A stretch of 64,000 nt of DNA. Source: an uncultured Alistipes sp. (GTDB taxonomy: Bacteria; Bacteroidota; Bacteroidia; Bacteroidales; UBA932). Location: the NCBI GenBank assembly GCA_902388455.1, contig CABMPD010000002.1:1-64000 (forward strand), given 5' to 3'. Each line of letters starts with the position of its first letter. Positions within the stretch are counted from its first letter, which is position 1. Under the pieces are notes generated by a model. The model ran no database searches. It saw nothing but the letters and a program-made list of their open reading frames with translations, and was not told the origin of the DNA. Below are positions 17,342-27,199 of this stretch, in pieces. The position numbers and the translations under genes were made by a program.

Positions 17342-18574
17342 TCATTTATCTATTTTCAATTCTTTTATCTTCCGATACAATGTTCTTTCGGATATACCCA
17401 GTTCCGCAGCAGCAGCTTTTCTGCGTCCCTCATGCTTCTCCAGAGCCCTTCGGATCATATCATCATTGACATCCTGGATAGTTCTGGGCGCATCCTCCTG
17501 TTCCCGTACTGCCTCGACGACTTCTGCTGCAGGGACGGCTATGGAATAATCGTGGGAAAGCTTATGGGGAAATTCCGGGACGTCCGAAACCTTTACCGGC
17601 AGTGCATGCACGGGACGACCCGTCTCGGCTGATTTGACATCCACAGAAGTATCCACTCTCCCGCCTGTCACCATTGACTTCAGCTCGTCAATTTCTTCCC
17701 TAAGCTGGAACAGCATCTTGAAAATAATATCGCGGTCCTGAATGTTGCCGGCCGTACCGCTGTCACATCCTCTTACCGGAAGTTGATTCGGGTCATCCGC
17801 CGGAAGATAGCGGACCAGCACTTCAGGGGAGATCAGGCGATTGTTCTCCAGAACTGAAATCTGCTCGGCCACATTCTTAAGCTGACGGATATTTCCCGGC
17901 CACCGGTAGGACTCCAGTACTTCCCGCGCCTCGGGAGTCAGACGGACTGCAGGCATTTTGTATTTATCGGCAAAATCCAGGGCGAATTTCATGAACAGCA
18001 GATGTATGTCCCCCTTACGATCTCTTAACGGGGGAATAGATATAGGGACTGCATTCAGACGGTAATACAAGTCCTCACGGAAACGTCCGGTACGGATGGC
18101 GTGCATGAAATTCACATTGGAGGCGGCTATTACACGGACATCTGTCTTCTGGGCTTTGGACGAGCCCACACGGATAAACTCTCCTGATTCAAGGACTCTG
18201 AGCAGGCGGACCTGCGTGGAAAGGGGCAGTTCACCGACCTCATCCAAAAATATAGTACCCTTGTCAGCCACTTCAAAATAGCCCTTGCGGGCCTCATTGG
18301 CACCGGTAAAGGAACCTTTCTCATGTCCGAAAAGCTCAGACTCTATAGTTCCTTCCGGGATAGCTCCGCAATTGATGGCGATGTAGTTATTGTGCTTACG
18401 GGGGCTGAAAGCATGTATTATCTTAGGTATCACCTCTTTACCCACGCCACTCTCTCCGGTTATAAGTACAGAGAGGTTGGTGCCGGCAATCTGTATTGCG
18501 GTATCGATTGCATTGTTGAGCTTAGGATCATTGCCGATGATTCCGAAGCGGTTTTTGATTTCATTGAGTTCCAT
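17342..18574 (-). CDS. Sigma-54-dependent transcriptional activator without receiver domain
   Basis: Cytoplasmic AAA+ activator that remodels RpoN-RNA polymerase to open promoters. The 410-residue protein consists of the AAA+ domain (Walker A GESGVGKE at 40-47; sigma-54 contact loop GSFTGA at 86-91; GTIFLDEVGELP), a linker, and a C-terminal Fis-type HTH (AAAELGISERTLYRKI). It has no N-terminal sensory or receiver domain, so it may be controlled by abundance or by a partner. It heads the operon with lptE and secG. A promoter overlaps its start so closely that the mRNA would be nearly leaderless, which argues for the ATG at 18574 over one at 18601. Confidence 0.9.
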   Translation of the reverse strand: MELNEIKNRFGIIGNDPKLNNAIDTAIQIAGTNLSVLITGESGVGKEVIPKIIHAFSPRKHNNYIAINCGAIPEGTIESELFGHEKGSFTGANEARKGYFEVADKGTIFLDEVGELPLSTQVRLLRVLESGEFIRVGSSKAQKTDVRVIAASNVNFMHAIRTGRFREDLYYRLNAVPISIPPLRDRKGDIHLLFMKFALDFADKYKMPAVRLTPEAREVLESYRWPGNIRQLKNVAEQISVLENNRLISPEVLVRYLPADDPNQLPVRGCDSGTAGNIQDRDIIFKMLFQLREEIDELKSMVTGGRVDTSVDVKSAETGRPVHALPVKVSDVPEFPHKLSHDYSIAVPAAEVVEAVREQEDAPRTIQDVNDDMIRRALEKHEGRRKAAAAELGISERTLYRKIKELKIDK

Positions 18575-18579
18575 GTCTG

Positions 18580-18612
18580 CAAAGTTATCATTTTTTAGCA
18601 TGAAAAATCAAA
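18580..18612 (-). promoter_or_regulatory. Promoter of the sigma-54 activator-lptE-secG operon
   Basis: On the minus strand TTTG (18609-18612), a 21-base spacer and TAACTTTG (18580-18587) match the consensus. Only five bases separate the element from the ATG at 18574, predicting a leader of almost no length. Confidence 0.55.
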
Positions 18613-18619
18613 TAATTAT

Positions 18620-18627
18620 TATATTTG
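18620..18627 (+). promoter_or_regulatory. -7 element for the TPR lipoprotein gene
   Basis: TATATTTG on the plus strand, 48 bases before the ATG at 18676 and divergent from the sigma-54 activator promoter. Confidence 0.5.
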
Positions 18628-18675
18628 CGTTTACTTTAGATTAACAAGGTTGATAACAATTTTAAAATATCTCAA

Positions 18676-20334
18676 ATGAAAAAGATTTTTAACCTACTGA
18701 TGATTGCCGCAGCCGGTCTGTTCGTCACCACCTCATGCGGTAGCCCCAAGAAAATGGCGGAAAGCGCCGAAGAAGTATCTGTCAGCTGCAATCCCCAGAT
18801 TCTGGAAGTGATTGCCGGCAATATCAAAGCCGACGTGACAGTAACTTTCCCCGAAGACTTTTTCCACCCCAAGGCCATCGTTGAAATGGTTCCCGTACTT
18901 GTATACAACGGCGGAGAAATCGTTCTTGACCCCGTAATGCTGCAGGGCGAGGATGTAACTGAGAACTACGAAGTGGTTCCCGAACTCGGCGGCACCATAA
19001 ACAAGACATTCGAGTTTGAATATACCGAAGGTGTCGAGAACTCTCATCTTGAACTGAGGATGACTGTTATCCACAAGGACAACAGGATTCCTTTCACTGC
19101 ACCCTATAAGGTGGCCGACGGAGCCAACACCACATACATGCTCGTGAAGACAGACGGCAGCCTCGCATACGCTCCCGACGCATATCAGGCCATCATCCCC
19201 GAGCAGAACGAAGCCCAGATTCTCTACCTGATCAACAGCGCCACCGTACGTCCCTCTCAGCTGAAGAGCGATGAGATCAAGGCTTTCCAGGAGTTCCTCG
19301 CAGCCATCAAGGCAGATGAGCGCAGAGAGCTTGTAAGCACTGACATCGTGGCTTACGCTTCACCCGACGGAAAAGAGGATTTCAATGCAGAACTGTCCGC
19401 AAAACGCGCCAAGACCGCCAGCGACGCCTTCAACAAGAAGATCAACAATAAGGACATCGCTATCGAGGCCAACGTCAACACCACAAACGTAGATGAGGAC
19501 TGGGACGGCTTCAAGGCCCTCGTATCCAACTCCAACATCGAGGACAAGGATCTTATCCTCCGCGTTCTGGAGATGTACAGCGATCCCGCCGTACGCGAGA
19601 GAGAGATCAAGAACATGTCTCAGGTATACACTGTACTGAAGAAGGACATCCTTCCTGAGCTCCGCCGCGCAAGGTTCATCGCCAATGTAGAGTTCACCAA
19701 CTACACCAATGATGAGCTCGTGGCCCTCGTAAACGACAACATCGAGATTCTCGACGAGGAGGCTCTCCTCCGCGCAGGTTCTCTCCTGAGTGACGCCAAC
19801 CAGAAAGTCACCGTATACCAGAAAGCTGTCGAGAAGTTCAACAGCGACCGCGCCAAGATCAACCTCGGTGTGGCTTACCTGGCCCTCAACAAGAATGCCG
19901 AGGCCGAGCAGGCTCTCGCAGGTGTAGCCGACAAGGGCAATACCTATTATAATAATGCAGCCGGAGTCGTAGAGCTCCGCAAGGGCAACAACGACGCTGC
20001 AGTAGCCGCATTCAACAAGTCAGGTCTGAAAGAGGCTCAGTACAACCTTGCAGTGGTTGACATCCTCAACGGCAAATATGCTGACGCAGCTTCCAAGCTG
20101 AAAGGTGCAAACAGCTTCAACGAGGCCCTCGTCAACATCCTCAACGGCGACCTCAATGCTGCCTCCAATATTCTTGCTGACGCCAAGTGCCAGTGCAAGA
20201 ACTATCTGAAGGCCATCATCGCCGCCCGTCAGGGTGATGTAGAGGCTGCAAAGGCCGCTCTGGAGATCGCATCCAAGGATGAGGCTCTGGCAGCACGCGC
20301 AGAGAACGACATCGAGTTTGCCAAGATCAGATAA
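18676..20334 (+). CDS. Tetratricopeptide-repeat lipoprotein with an OmpA-like segment
   Basis: The 552-residue lipoprotein has a lipobox ending in Cys21 (FVTTSC). Residues about 30-150 look beta-rich. The part around residue 230 (YASPDGKEDFNAELSAKRA) resembles the peptidoglycan-binding core of OmpA-like domains. Helical tetratricopeptide-like repeats with many Ala and Asn residues fill the C-terminal half (LGVAYLALNKNAEAEQALAG; YNLAVVDILNGKYADAASKL). It probably sits in the outer membrane facing the periplasm and ties it to the cell wall or assembles protein complexes. The gene stands alone between its promoter and a strong terminator. The codons look biased toward frequently used ones, suggesting high expression. 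Confidence 0.75.
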   Translation: MKKIFNLLMIAAAGLFVTTSCGSPKKMAESAEEVSVSCNPQILEVIAGNIKADVTVTFPEDFFHPKAIVEMVPVLVYNGGEIVLDPVMLQGEDVTENYEVVPELGGTINKTFEFEYTEGVENSHLELRMTVIHKDNRIPFTAPYKVADGANTTYMLVKTDGSLAYAPDAYQAIIPEQNEAQILYLINSATVRPSQLKSDEIKAFQEFLAAIKADERRELVSTDIVAYASPDGKEDFNAELSAKRAKTASDAFNKKINNKDIAIEANVNTTNVDEDWDGFKALVSNSNIEDKDLILRVLEMYSDPAVREREIKNMSQVYTVLKKDILPELRRARFIANVEFTNYTNDELVALVNDNIEILDEEALLRAGSLLSDANQKVTVYQKAVEKFNSDRAKINLGVAYLALNKNAEAEQALAGVADKGNTYYNNAAGVVELRKGNNDAAVAAFNKSGLKEAQYNLAVVDILNGKYADAASKLKGANSFNEALVNILNGDLNAASNILADAKCQCKNYLKAIIAARQGDVEAAKAALEIASKDEALAARAENDIEFAKIR

Positions 20335-20352
20335 GCAATCTCATGTTGACGT

Positions 20353-20391
20353 AAAAAAGTTCCGGTGGTCTGAGACCATCGGAACTTTTTT
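20353..20391. terminator. Bidirectional intrinsic terminator
   Basis: An 18-base stem (20353-20370 with 20374-20391, one wobble pair) has A6 on the left and T6 on the right of its GC core and a TGA loop. It serves both the TPR lipoprotein gene and the convergent ppx gene. Confidence 0.9.
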
Positions 20392-20409
20392 TATACAGTT
20401 TGCGGAAAA

Positions 20410-21357
20410 CTACCTGCTGAGCTCCGCCAGATGCTTGGTATACAGTCCGTCTATGATACCGTCCGAAAGACCGATGACAGGCACATAGATATAGGACGCC
20501 CCGGTGATGGCCGCGATGGTAAGGAATATCTCCCCGGCCGGAACAATCACATCAGCCCTGTCGGCCTTCAGTTCGTATTCCTCCATTCTCTGCCTTACGC
20601 TCAAAGCCTTGAGGCGGTCGTGAAGAGACTGGAGGGAAGAAGTGCTCATGCGGGGATAGCGCTTGTCGCGCCGCTCCACCAGCTTGTACAGCTTGTTGAT
20701 GTTGCCGCCGGAGCCTACTATGTTGATTCCCGGATACGATGCCGCCAGGTCCTCCAGGTCTGAGCGGAACCGCTTCCACTCACCGTCGGAGACAGCCTCG
20801 TTGAGCATCCTGACCGTACCGATATTGTAGGACTTGGAGCAGATCAGCTCCCCGTCCGTCATCAGATTGATCTCCGTGCTTCCGCCGCCCACATCGACGT
20901 ACATATAGTTGCCGCGGCGTCCGCGCATGCTCTCTATATGGTTGTTGTATATCATGCGGGCTTCCTGCTGTCCGTCGATTATCTCTATCTCTATGCCTGT
21001 CTTCTTCCGCACCTCCCGGATGATGTCCGGCCCGTTGGCGGCATCGCGCATGGCAGACGTGGCGCAGGCCCTGTAATCACTCACATTGTAGATCTTCATG
21101 AGCTGCTTGTAGGACTTCATCAGACGCACCAGGTCCTTGCGCCGGCGCTCGGAGATGCTGCCTCCGTTGGAAAACACATCGAAGCCCAGACGGAGAGGAA
21201 CACGCAACAGCAGCACCTTGCTGAATCTGGGCTGCAGGTCATCCTCAAGCTGCTTGATAAGCAGGCGTACGGCATTTGAGCCGATGTCGATTGCGGCGTA
21301 GGTCACGGCATTGTCCCTGTACTCCGCCATTGTTTCCTTGTCAATCATATCTGTCAT
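20410..21357 (-). CDS. ppx: Exopolyphosphatase / Ppx-GppA family phosphatase
   Basis: Cytoplasmic enzyme removing terminal phosphate from polyphosphate, or hydrolysing pppGpp in some family members. The 315-residue product covers the two ASKHA-fold domains with AAIDIGSNAVRLLI near residue 21 and the phosphate-binding DVGGGSTEINLM near 145. It lacks the extra C-terminal HD-like domain of the 510-residue enterobacterial PPX, so it is the short form. It follows ppk1 by 11 bases, so polyphosphate synthesis and breakdown enzymes are made from one transcript. Short versions are hard to split between Ppx and GppA activity. Confidence 0.9.
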   Translation of the reverse strand: MTDMIDKETMAEYRDNAVTYAAIDIGSNAVRLLIKQLEDDLQPRFSKVLLLRVPLRLGFDVFSNGGSISERRRKDLVRLMKSYKQLMKIYNVSDYRACATSAMRDAANGPDIIREVRKKTGIEIEIIDGQQEARMIYNNHIESMRGRRGNYMYVDVGGGSTEINLMTDGELICSKSYNIGTVRMLNEAVSDGEWKRFRSDLEDLAASYPGINIVGSGGNINKLYKLVERRDKRYPRMSTSSLQSLHDRLKALSVRQRMEEYELKADRADVIVPAGEIFLTIAAITGASYIYVPVIGLSDGIIDGLYTKHLAELSR

Positions 21358-21368
21358 TGTTCTTCCTT

Positions 21369-23462
21369 TTAAGCCATCCCTGCATCATACTCCCTTTCCT
21401 TGGCCTCAAGCTCCTCATAATGCCGGTACAAGGCAAGCTGTGAACCGGTCTCCAGCGGTTCCGCACATGTCCATGCACTGTTGGCCCCCGTTCCGTCCAC
21501 TGTCCTCCCCTGCTTCACGTCCCGTAGCGCATAATCCACTATACGCTTCATCTCCTGCTTGATGGTAGGGTCATAGACCGGAGCTATAACCTCGATGCGG
21601 TTGTCCAGATTGCGGGGCATCCAGTCGGCCGAACCGATGAAAACCTTCTCCTCGCCTCCGGCAGCGAATACAAAGATACGGGAATGTTCCAGATACCGGT
21701 CTATAATTCCGTTAATCCTTATATGACAATTCTCCGGCAGCCCGTCAGTAACTATCGAGCAGTTGCCCCTGACCGACATCTCTATGTCCACTCCGGCATA
21801 CGCTGCATCGTAGATCTTCTCCACCATCACAGGGTCTGTAACATGGTTCAGTTTCATGCGGATATAGGCCGGCTTGCCGTTCTTCTTATTGCGTATTTCA
21901 GTATTGACAAGCGATATAAACTTGGTTTTCATCTCATTGGGCGATACCAGCAGTTCCTTGAACCTTATCTGGGCATAGGGTTTCTCGATAAAGTCAAATA
22001 CCTGCTCCACTTCCTTGACTATCTTGCGGGAGGAGGTCATCAGAATACAGTCGGTATAGGCCTTGGCATTGCCCTCATGGAAGTTACCGGTACTGATGCA
22101 GGCCAGATCCCCACCCCTCTTCATGCCGATATGCAGGACCTTGGAATGCACCTTGAGCCCCTCGACTCCGAAGATGACCTTCACCCCGGCATCCTCCAAT
22201 TTCTGGGACCATTTGATATTGGATTCCTCGTCGAAGCGGGCCAGAAGTTCTATGACTACAGTCACTTTCTTGCCGTTGCGCGCGGCCGCTATCAGGGCCC
22301 TGACCACCTTCGAATCCTTGGCCAGACGGTAGAGGGTTATCTTGATGCTGCTGACACTGCGGCTGGTGGCCGCCTCATGCAGGACACGGATGAACGTGTC
22401 GAAACTATGATAGGGCACGTGCAGGAAACGGTCCTGCCTCCGGATGCGCTCCAGAATACTGCCGGGCCCGTCCATAGAAGACCTGCGGATAGCCGGCATC
22501 GGGGGATATTTAAGGGCACTCCCCGTAAAAGAGGGGAACTTCATCAGATCCTTGTGGTTCTGATAGCGTCCTCCGCGCAGGACTGTGTCCCGCTCCCCAA
22601 GGTCCAGCTTGCCGAGAACACGCCGCAGCAGGTCTTCCGGCATATTCTCGTCATAGATAAATCTCAAAGGCTCTCCTTTCTTCCGGCTCTTGAGGCCCTT
22701 CGATATCTTCTGGAGAATGCCGCTGCGCTGGTCATTGTCTATCTCCATCTCGGCATCGCGGGTGAACTTGAAGGTATAGGCGCTGAAGGAGGAAAATCCG
22801 TTGCCCTCGAAGACCTTGGGCAGACAGCAGCGCACCGCATCGTCAATATACATGATATAGCTTTTCCCCTCCTTGTCCGGCAGGCGGATGAATCGCCCGC
22901 AACTGTCCACCGGGAGACTGAAATAGGCATAGTCGTATACGGTCTTTCCCCTCTCGTTGATACGGCAGGCCTTGACGGCCAGATATATCTTCTCATCAGT
23001 CTCGTAATCCAGATGACGCACGGCACTCAGCCATATCGGTACGATAAAGCCGTCTATACGCTCCTGATAGTAGTTACGGATATATGCTACCTGCTCCTCA
23101 TCCGCCTGTGAGTCAGATATGATGCAGATGTTGTGGTCGGCCAGCGCCTTGTTGACCTGCCTGACCGCCACTTCAAAATCCTTCACGTAGCGGTTGTTGA
23201 GCCGGTTTATCTGCTTTACTACCTCTGCCGCCGTTTTAGCCTCGCGCAGTCCTGACTTGCCGTCCCACTCGGCCACCCGGTTCTGGGAAGCCACGCGGAC
23301 ACGGAAGAACTCGTCCAGATTATTGGAGTATATCCCCAGGAAACTCAGTCTTTCCAGGAGGGGGACCTCATCTTTACATGCTTCTTGCAGTACACGCCGG
23401 TTGAAGTACATCCAACTGATGTCCCTTTCGAGATACGGCCTCATTGATTTTTTCTTTCCCAT
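21369..23462 (-). CDS. ppk1: Polyphosphate kinase 1
   Basis: Reversibly transfers the gamma phosphate of ATP to polyphosphate. The 697-residue protein begins with the N domain (RDISWMYFNRRVLQEA; SNNLDEFFRVRVA), then the head domain and two phospholipase-D-like catalytic domains. The phospho-acceptor histidine lies in KVHSKVLHIG and a second conserved histidine in LEHSRIFVF. Length is normal for PPK1. It starts the ppk1-ppx operon. The 69 bases upstream carry three AATTGT repeats that could be an operator. The neighbouring phosphate transporter operon at 33-37 kb fits a phosphate-storage role. Confidence 0.95.
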   Translation of the reverse strand: MGKKKSMRPYLERDISWMYFNRRVLQEACKDEVPLLERLSFLGIYSNNLDEFFRVRVASQNRVAEWDGKSGLREAKTAAEVVKQINRLNNRYVKDFEVAVRQVNKALADHNICIISDSQADEEQVAYIRNYYQERIDGFIVPIWLSAVRHLDYETDEKIYLAVKACRINERGKTVYDYAYFSLPVDSCGRFIRLPDKEGKSYIMYIDDAVRCCLPKVFEGNGFSSFSAYTFKFTRDAEMEIDNDQRSGILQKISKGLKSRKKGEPLRFIYDENMPEDLLRRVLGKLDLGERDTVLRGGRYQNHKDLMKFPSFTGSALKYPPMPAIRRSSMDGPGSILERIRRQDRFLHVPYHSFDTFIRVLHEAATSRSVSSIKITLYRLAKDSKVVRALIAAARNGKKVTVVIELLARFDEESNIKWSQKLEDAGVKVIFGVEGLKVHSKVLHIGMKRGGDLACISTGNFHEGNAKAYTDCILMTSSRKIVKEVEQVFDFIEKPYAQIRFKELLVSPNEMKTKFISLVNTEIRNKKNGKPAYIRMKLNHVTDPVMVEKIYDAAYAGVDIEMSVRGNCSIVTDGLPENCHIRINGIIDRYLEHSRIFVFAAGGEEKVFIGSADWMPRNLDNRIEVIAPVYDPTIKQEMKRIVDYALRDVKQGRTVDGTGANSAWTCAEPLETGSQLALYRHYEELEAKEREYDAGMA

Positions 23463-23496
23463 TGTAAATTACCAAATTGGCCGCAAGTTAGATATA

Positions 23497-23523
23497 AATT
23501 GTAAAATGAATTGTTAAAATTGT
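23497..23523. promoter_or_regulatory. Triple AATTGT repeat upstream of ppk1
   Basis: AATTGT occurs at 23497-23502, 23509-23514 and 23518-23523 in an AT-rich gap between ppk1 and lepA. Spacings of 12 and 9 bases are irregular. It could be a regulator-binding site or merely AT-rich sequence. Confidence 0.3.
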
Positions 23524-23531
23524 GTTACAAA

Positions 23532-25319
23532 TCAGTCGAGTTTCAGTACTGCCATGAACGCTGACTGGGGCACCTCCACATTGCCTATCTGCCGCATGCG
23601 TTTCTTGCCCTTTTTCTGCTTCTCCAGCAGCTTGCGCTTACGGGTGATGTCACCTCCGTAGCACTTGGCCAGCACGTCCTTGCGCACGGCCTTTACGGTC
23701 TCGCGGGCAATGATCTTGGCTCCGATGGCGGCCTGTATCGCTATCTCGAACTGCTGTCTGGGAATCAGTTCCTTGAGCTTCTCGCAGATACGGCGGCCGA
23801 AGTCATAGGCCCGCTCACGGTGGATAAGAGAGGATAGGGCGTCGACAGACTCTCCGTTGAGCAGGATATCGAGCTTGACCAGGTCGGCCTTCTGATAGCC
23901 GATGATATGGTAGTCGAAGGAGGCGTAGCCGCGGGAAATGGACTTGAGCTTGTCGTAGAAGTCAAAGACTATCTCGGCAAGGGGCATGTCGTAGGTCAGC
24001 TCCACACGGTCGGCGGTGAGGAAGTGCTGTCCCTTGAGCACCCCGCGCTTGTCCAGGCAGAGTTTCATGATCTGACCGAAATACTCGCTCTTGGATATGA
24101 TCTGAGCCCGGATATAAGGCTCTTCGATGTAGTCTATGAGGGTAGGGGCCGGCAGACCGGAGGGATTGTGTACGTCCACCACCTCGCCCTGGGTGGTGTA
24201 CACTTTATAGGATACGTTGGGGACGGTGGTTATCACGTCCATGTCGAACTCCCGGTAAAGCCTCTCCTGCATGATCTCCAGATGGAGCAGGCCGAGGAAA
24301 CCGCAGCGGAAGCCGAAGCCCAGGGCCAGGGAGGACTCGGGCTCGAAGACGAGGGACGCATCGTTGAGCTGGAGCTTCTCCAGCGATGCGCGCAGATTCT
24401 CGTATTCGTCGGTCTCCACCGGATAGACTCCCGCGAAGAGCATTGGCTTGACCTCCTCGAAGCCGGCAATGGACTCGGAGCAGGGCCGGTCCACATGGGT
24501 GATGGTATCACCGACCTTCACCTCGACGGCCGTCTTGATACCGGAGATGATATAGCCCACATTGCCGGTAGTCACCTCGTCGGTGGGACACATCCTCAGC
24601 CTGAGATAGCCGACCTCATCGGCCTCGTATTCCTTGCCCGTATTGAAGAACTTTACCTTGTCGCCCTTGCGTATCACTCCGTTGACCACCTTGAAATAGG
24701 CGATCACTCCGCGGAAGGGGTTGAATACCGAGTCGAAAATCAGAGCCTGGAGCGGTGCCTCCGGGTCGCCCTTCGGAGCGGGGAAACGCTCCACCACGGC
24801 GTCCAGTATGGCAGGCACGCCCTCACCGGTCTTCGCACTGCACAGCAGGATGTCCTCCCTGTCGCAGCCTATCAGGTCCACGATCTGGTCGCTGACCACG
24901 TCCACCATGGCCGCGTCCATATCTATCTTGTTGAGCACGGGGATAATCTCCAGGTCATGGTTGATGGCCAGGTAGAGATTGGATATGGTCTGGGCCTGGA
25001 TACCCTGGGTAGCGTCCACCACCAGAAGCGCACCCTCACAGGAGGCTATGGCGCGGGACACCTCGTAGGAAAAGTCCACATGTCCCGGAGTATCGATAAG
25101 ATTGAGTATGTATTTCTCCCCATTATAGTTGTAGACCATCTGGATTGCATGGCTCTTGATAGTGATTCCCTTCTCCCTCTCGAGGTCCATCGAATCCAGG
25201 ACCTGATCTTCCATTTCCCTTTCGCTCAGAGTATGAGTATATTCGAGAAGACGGTCCGCCAGGGTGCTCTTGCCGTGGTCTATGTGCGCTATAATGCAGA
25301 AATTCCGGATATTTTTCAT
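23532..25319 (-). CDS. lepA: Elongation factor 4 (LepA)
   Basis: Ribosome-binding GTPase that back-translocates or assists 30S biogenesis. The 595-residue product has G1 AHIDHGKST at residues 11-19, G2 REKGITI and G3 DTPGHVDF with the catalytic histidine intact. The EF-G-like domains and the LepA-specific C-terminal region follow ([19 protein letters not shown]). Size is standard. It is transcribed away from the transketolase genes from its own consensus promoter. It contrasts with the EF-G paralogue at 29524, which lacks the catalytic histidine. Confidence 0.97.
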   Translation of the reverse strand: MKNIRNFCIIAHIDHGKSTLADRLLEYTHTLSEREMEDQVLDSMDLEREKGITIKSHAIQMVYNYNGEKYILNLIDTPGHVDFSYEVSRAIASCEGALLVVDATQGIQAQTISNLYLAINHDLEIIPVLNKIDMDAAMVDVVSDQIVDLIGCDREDILLCSAKTGEGVPAILDAVVERFPAPKGDPEAPLQALIFDSVFNPFRGVIAYFKVVNGVIRKGDKVKFFNTGKEYEADEVGYLRLRMCPTDEVTTGNVGYIISGIKTAVEVKVGDTITHVDRPCSESIAGFEEVKPMLFAGVYPVETDEYENLRASLEKLQLNDASLVFEPESSLALGFGFRCGFLGLLHLEIMQERLYREFDMDVITTVPNVSYKVYTTQGEVVDVHNPSGLPAPTLIDYIEEPYIRAQIISKSEYFGQIMKLCLDKRGVLKGQHFLTADRVELTYDMPLAEIVFDFYDKLKSISRGYASFDYHIIGYQKADLVKLDILLNGESVDALSSLIHRERAYDFGRRICEKLKELIPRQQFEIAIQAAIGAKIIARETVKAVRKDVLAKCYGGDITRKRKLLEKQKKGKKRMRQIGNVEVPQSAFMAVLKLD

Positions 25320-25338
25320 TTTCTTCAGATAATCGCTG

Positions 25339-25370
25339 CAAATATACTATCTTAGCGGGATAAACACAAA
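25339..25370 (-). promoter_or_regulatory. Promoter of lepA
   Basis: On the minus strand TTTG (25367-25370), 20 bases, then TATATTTG (25339-25346). A weaker plus-strand element TATCTTAG (25348-25355) for the transketolase genes overlaps this promoter's spacer. Confidence 0.6.
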
Positions 25371-25375
25371 CTGAT

Positions 25376-26221
25376 ATGACAGACATACAAAAGCTGACCG
25401 ACACAGCGTCCCAGGTCCGCAGGGACATACTGAGAATGGTCACCCAGGCCGGTTGCGGACATCCCGGCGGCTCGATGAGCAGCACCGACTTCATTACTGC
25501 TCTGTATCTGGACGTAATGAAACACACACCCGAAGGCTGGAGCCGCAGCGGCAAGGGCCAGGATATGTTCATCCTCTCTACAGGACACATGTCCCCCCTG
25601 CTCTACAGCATACTGGCACGCACAGGGTATTTCCCCGTTTCCGAACTGGGAACCTTCAGGCATCTTGGCTCCAGACTTCAGGGCCACCCCTCGACCGATT
25701 TCAACCTGCCGGGTGTCTACATGCCCTCAGGCTCACTCGGTCAGGGTCTCTCCGTAGCCTGCGGCGCCGCCCTTGGCAAGAGACTGGACGGTGAGGACAA
25801 CACTGTCTACGTCCTCTGCGGCGACGGCGAGAGCGAGGAAGGCCAGATATGGGAGGCCGCCATGTTCGCCGCCCACCACAAGGTGGACAACCTCATAGCC
25901 ATGACCGACTGGAACCATCAGCAGATAGACGGCACGGTGGATTCGGTCATCGGCCTTGGAGACCTCGAGACCAAATGGAAGGCTTTCGGCTGGGAATGCG
26001 TCCAGGCCGACGGCCACGATATGCAGGCCATCCTCGACGCCTTCGCTCAGGCCAGGTCCCTCTCGCGCCACGGCAAGCCGGTGATGATTCTCTTCCACAC
26101 CGTCATGGGCAAGGGAGTGGATTTCATGGAAGGCACCAACGAATGGCATGGCAAGGCACCCTCGCCGGAGCTCTGCGAAAAGGCCCTCGCCCAGGTAAAG
26201 GAGACTCTCGGAGATTATTAA
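25376..26221 (+). CDS. Transketolase, N-terminal subunit
   Basis: Cytoplasmic thiamine-diphosphate enzyme of the non-oxidative pentose phosphate pathway, moving two-carbon units between ketoses and aldoses. The 281-residue protein is the N-terminal half of a split transketolase, with the cofactor-binding motif from CGDGESEEGQIWEA to WNHQQIDG. The C-terminal half is encoded 18 bases downstream. Conserved histidines for substrate binding occur in CGHPGGSMS and STGHMSP. Split transketolases are common in Bacteroidota and archaea. The lepA promoter region is shared upstream. Confidence 0.93.
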   Translation: MTDIQKLTDTASQVRRDILRMVTQAGCGHPGGSMSSTDFITALYLDVMKHTPEGWSRSGKGQDMFILSTGHMSPLLYSILARTGYFPVSELGTFRHLGSRLQGHPSTDFNLPGVYMPSGSLGQGLSVACGAALGKRLDGEDNTVYVLCGDGESEEGQIWEAAMFAAHHKVDNLIAMTDWNHQQIDGTVDSVIGLGDLETKWKAFGWECVQADGHDMQAILDAFAQARSLSRHGKPVMILFHTVMGKGVDFMEGTNEWHGKAPSPELCEKALAQVKETLGDY

Positions 26222-26239
26222 TATTTAAGGTACAGGACA

Positions 26240-27199
26240 ATGATGGAAAAATTCATAAATACAGGAAACAAGGATACACGCTCGGGCTTCGGAGCAGGAC
26301 TCACGGAGCTGGGCAGGACCAATGACAAAGTGGTCGCGCTGTGCGCTGACCTCACCGGCTCCCTGAAGATGAACACCTTCGCCAAGGAGCACCCCGACCG
26401 GTTCTTCCAGTGCGGCATCGCCGAGGCCGACATGATAGACGTGGCCGCCGGCCTGTCCCTCAGCGGCAGGATTCCGTTTGCGGGTTCATTTGCCAACTTC
26501 GTGACCTCCAGGGTCTACGACCAGATACGCCAGGGCATCTGCTACGCCAGCGCCAATGTAAAGATAGCCGCCTCCCACGCCGGCATCACCCTCGGAGAGG
26601 ACGGAGCCACCCATCAGGTCATGGAGGACATCGGCATGATGAGGATGCTTCCGCGCATGACCGTCATCAACCCCTGCGACTACAATCAGACCAAGGCCGC
26701 GACCATTGCGGCTGCCTCCTACGAAGGACCCGTTTATCTCCGCTTCGGCCGTCCCTCCGTACCCAATTTCACTCCCGAAGACCAGGTATTCGAGATAGGG
26801 AAAGCCCTGAAACTGGTCGAAGGAAAGGATGTGACCGTCTTCGCCACCGGCCACCTGGTATGGGAGGCCCTCCTTGCAGCCGAGGAGCTGGAAAAACAGG
26901 GAATCTCTGCAGAAGTTATTGACATACACACCATCAAGCCCCTGGATACGGAGGCTGTGCTCGCTTCCGCCGCCAAGACCGGAGCGGTGGTTACAGCCGA
27001 GGAGCACCTGATTGCCGGAGGCCTTGGAGAGCTGATCGCCGGAGTACTGGCCCGCCACACCCCCTGCCCCGTCGAGATAGTGGCCGTGGACGATCTCTTC
27101 GGTCAGAGCGGAAAGCCCGCCGAGCTGATGAAAGCCTACGGGCTCGATGCAGAACATATCGTATCCGCCGCACTGAAAGCCATTTCCAGAAAGAAATAA
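26240..27199 (+). CDS. Transketolase, C-terminal subunit
   Basis: The 319-residue partner of the preceding gene carries the pyrimidine-binding and C-terminal domains. GIAEADMIDVAAGLSLSG contains the glutamate that activates the thiamine cofactor, and the C-terminal domain has TAEEHLIAGGLGELIAG. The two subunits should assemble into a tetramer equal to dimeric transketolase. The ATG at 26240 is followed by a second at 26243, and either may be used. The ECF sigma factor gene begins on the base after its stop codon, so the two are transcribed together. Confidence 0.93.
   Translation: MMEKFINTGNKDTRSGFGAGLTELGRTNDKVVALCADLTGSLKMNTFAKEHPDRFFQCGIAEADMIDVAAGLSLSGRIPFAGSFANFVTSRVYDQIRQGICYASANVKIAASHAGITLGEDGATHQVMEDIGMMRMLPRMTVINPCDYNQTKAATIAAASYEGPVYLRFGRPSVPNFTPEDQVFEIGKALKLVEGKDVTVFATGHLVWEALLAAEELEKQGISAEVIDIHTIKPLDTEAVLASAAKTGAVVTAEEHLIAGGLGELIAGVLARHTPCPVEIVAVDDLFGQSGKPAELMKAYGLDAEHIVSAALKAISRKK

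Noticed and set aside
21684-23111. A 475-codon open frame antisense to ppk1
   Set aside because: No domains, no promoter, and ppk1 on the other strand is beyond doubt.
23907-25355. A 482-codon open frame antisense to lepA
   Set aside because: Composition is that of a mirror-codon frame; lepA is certain.
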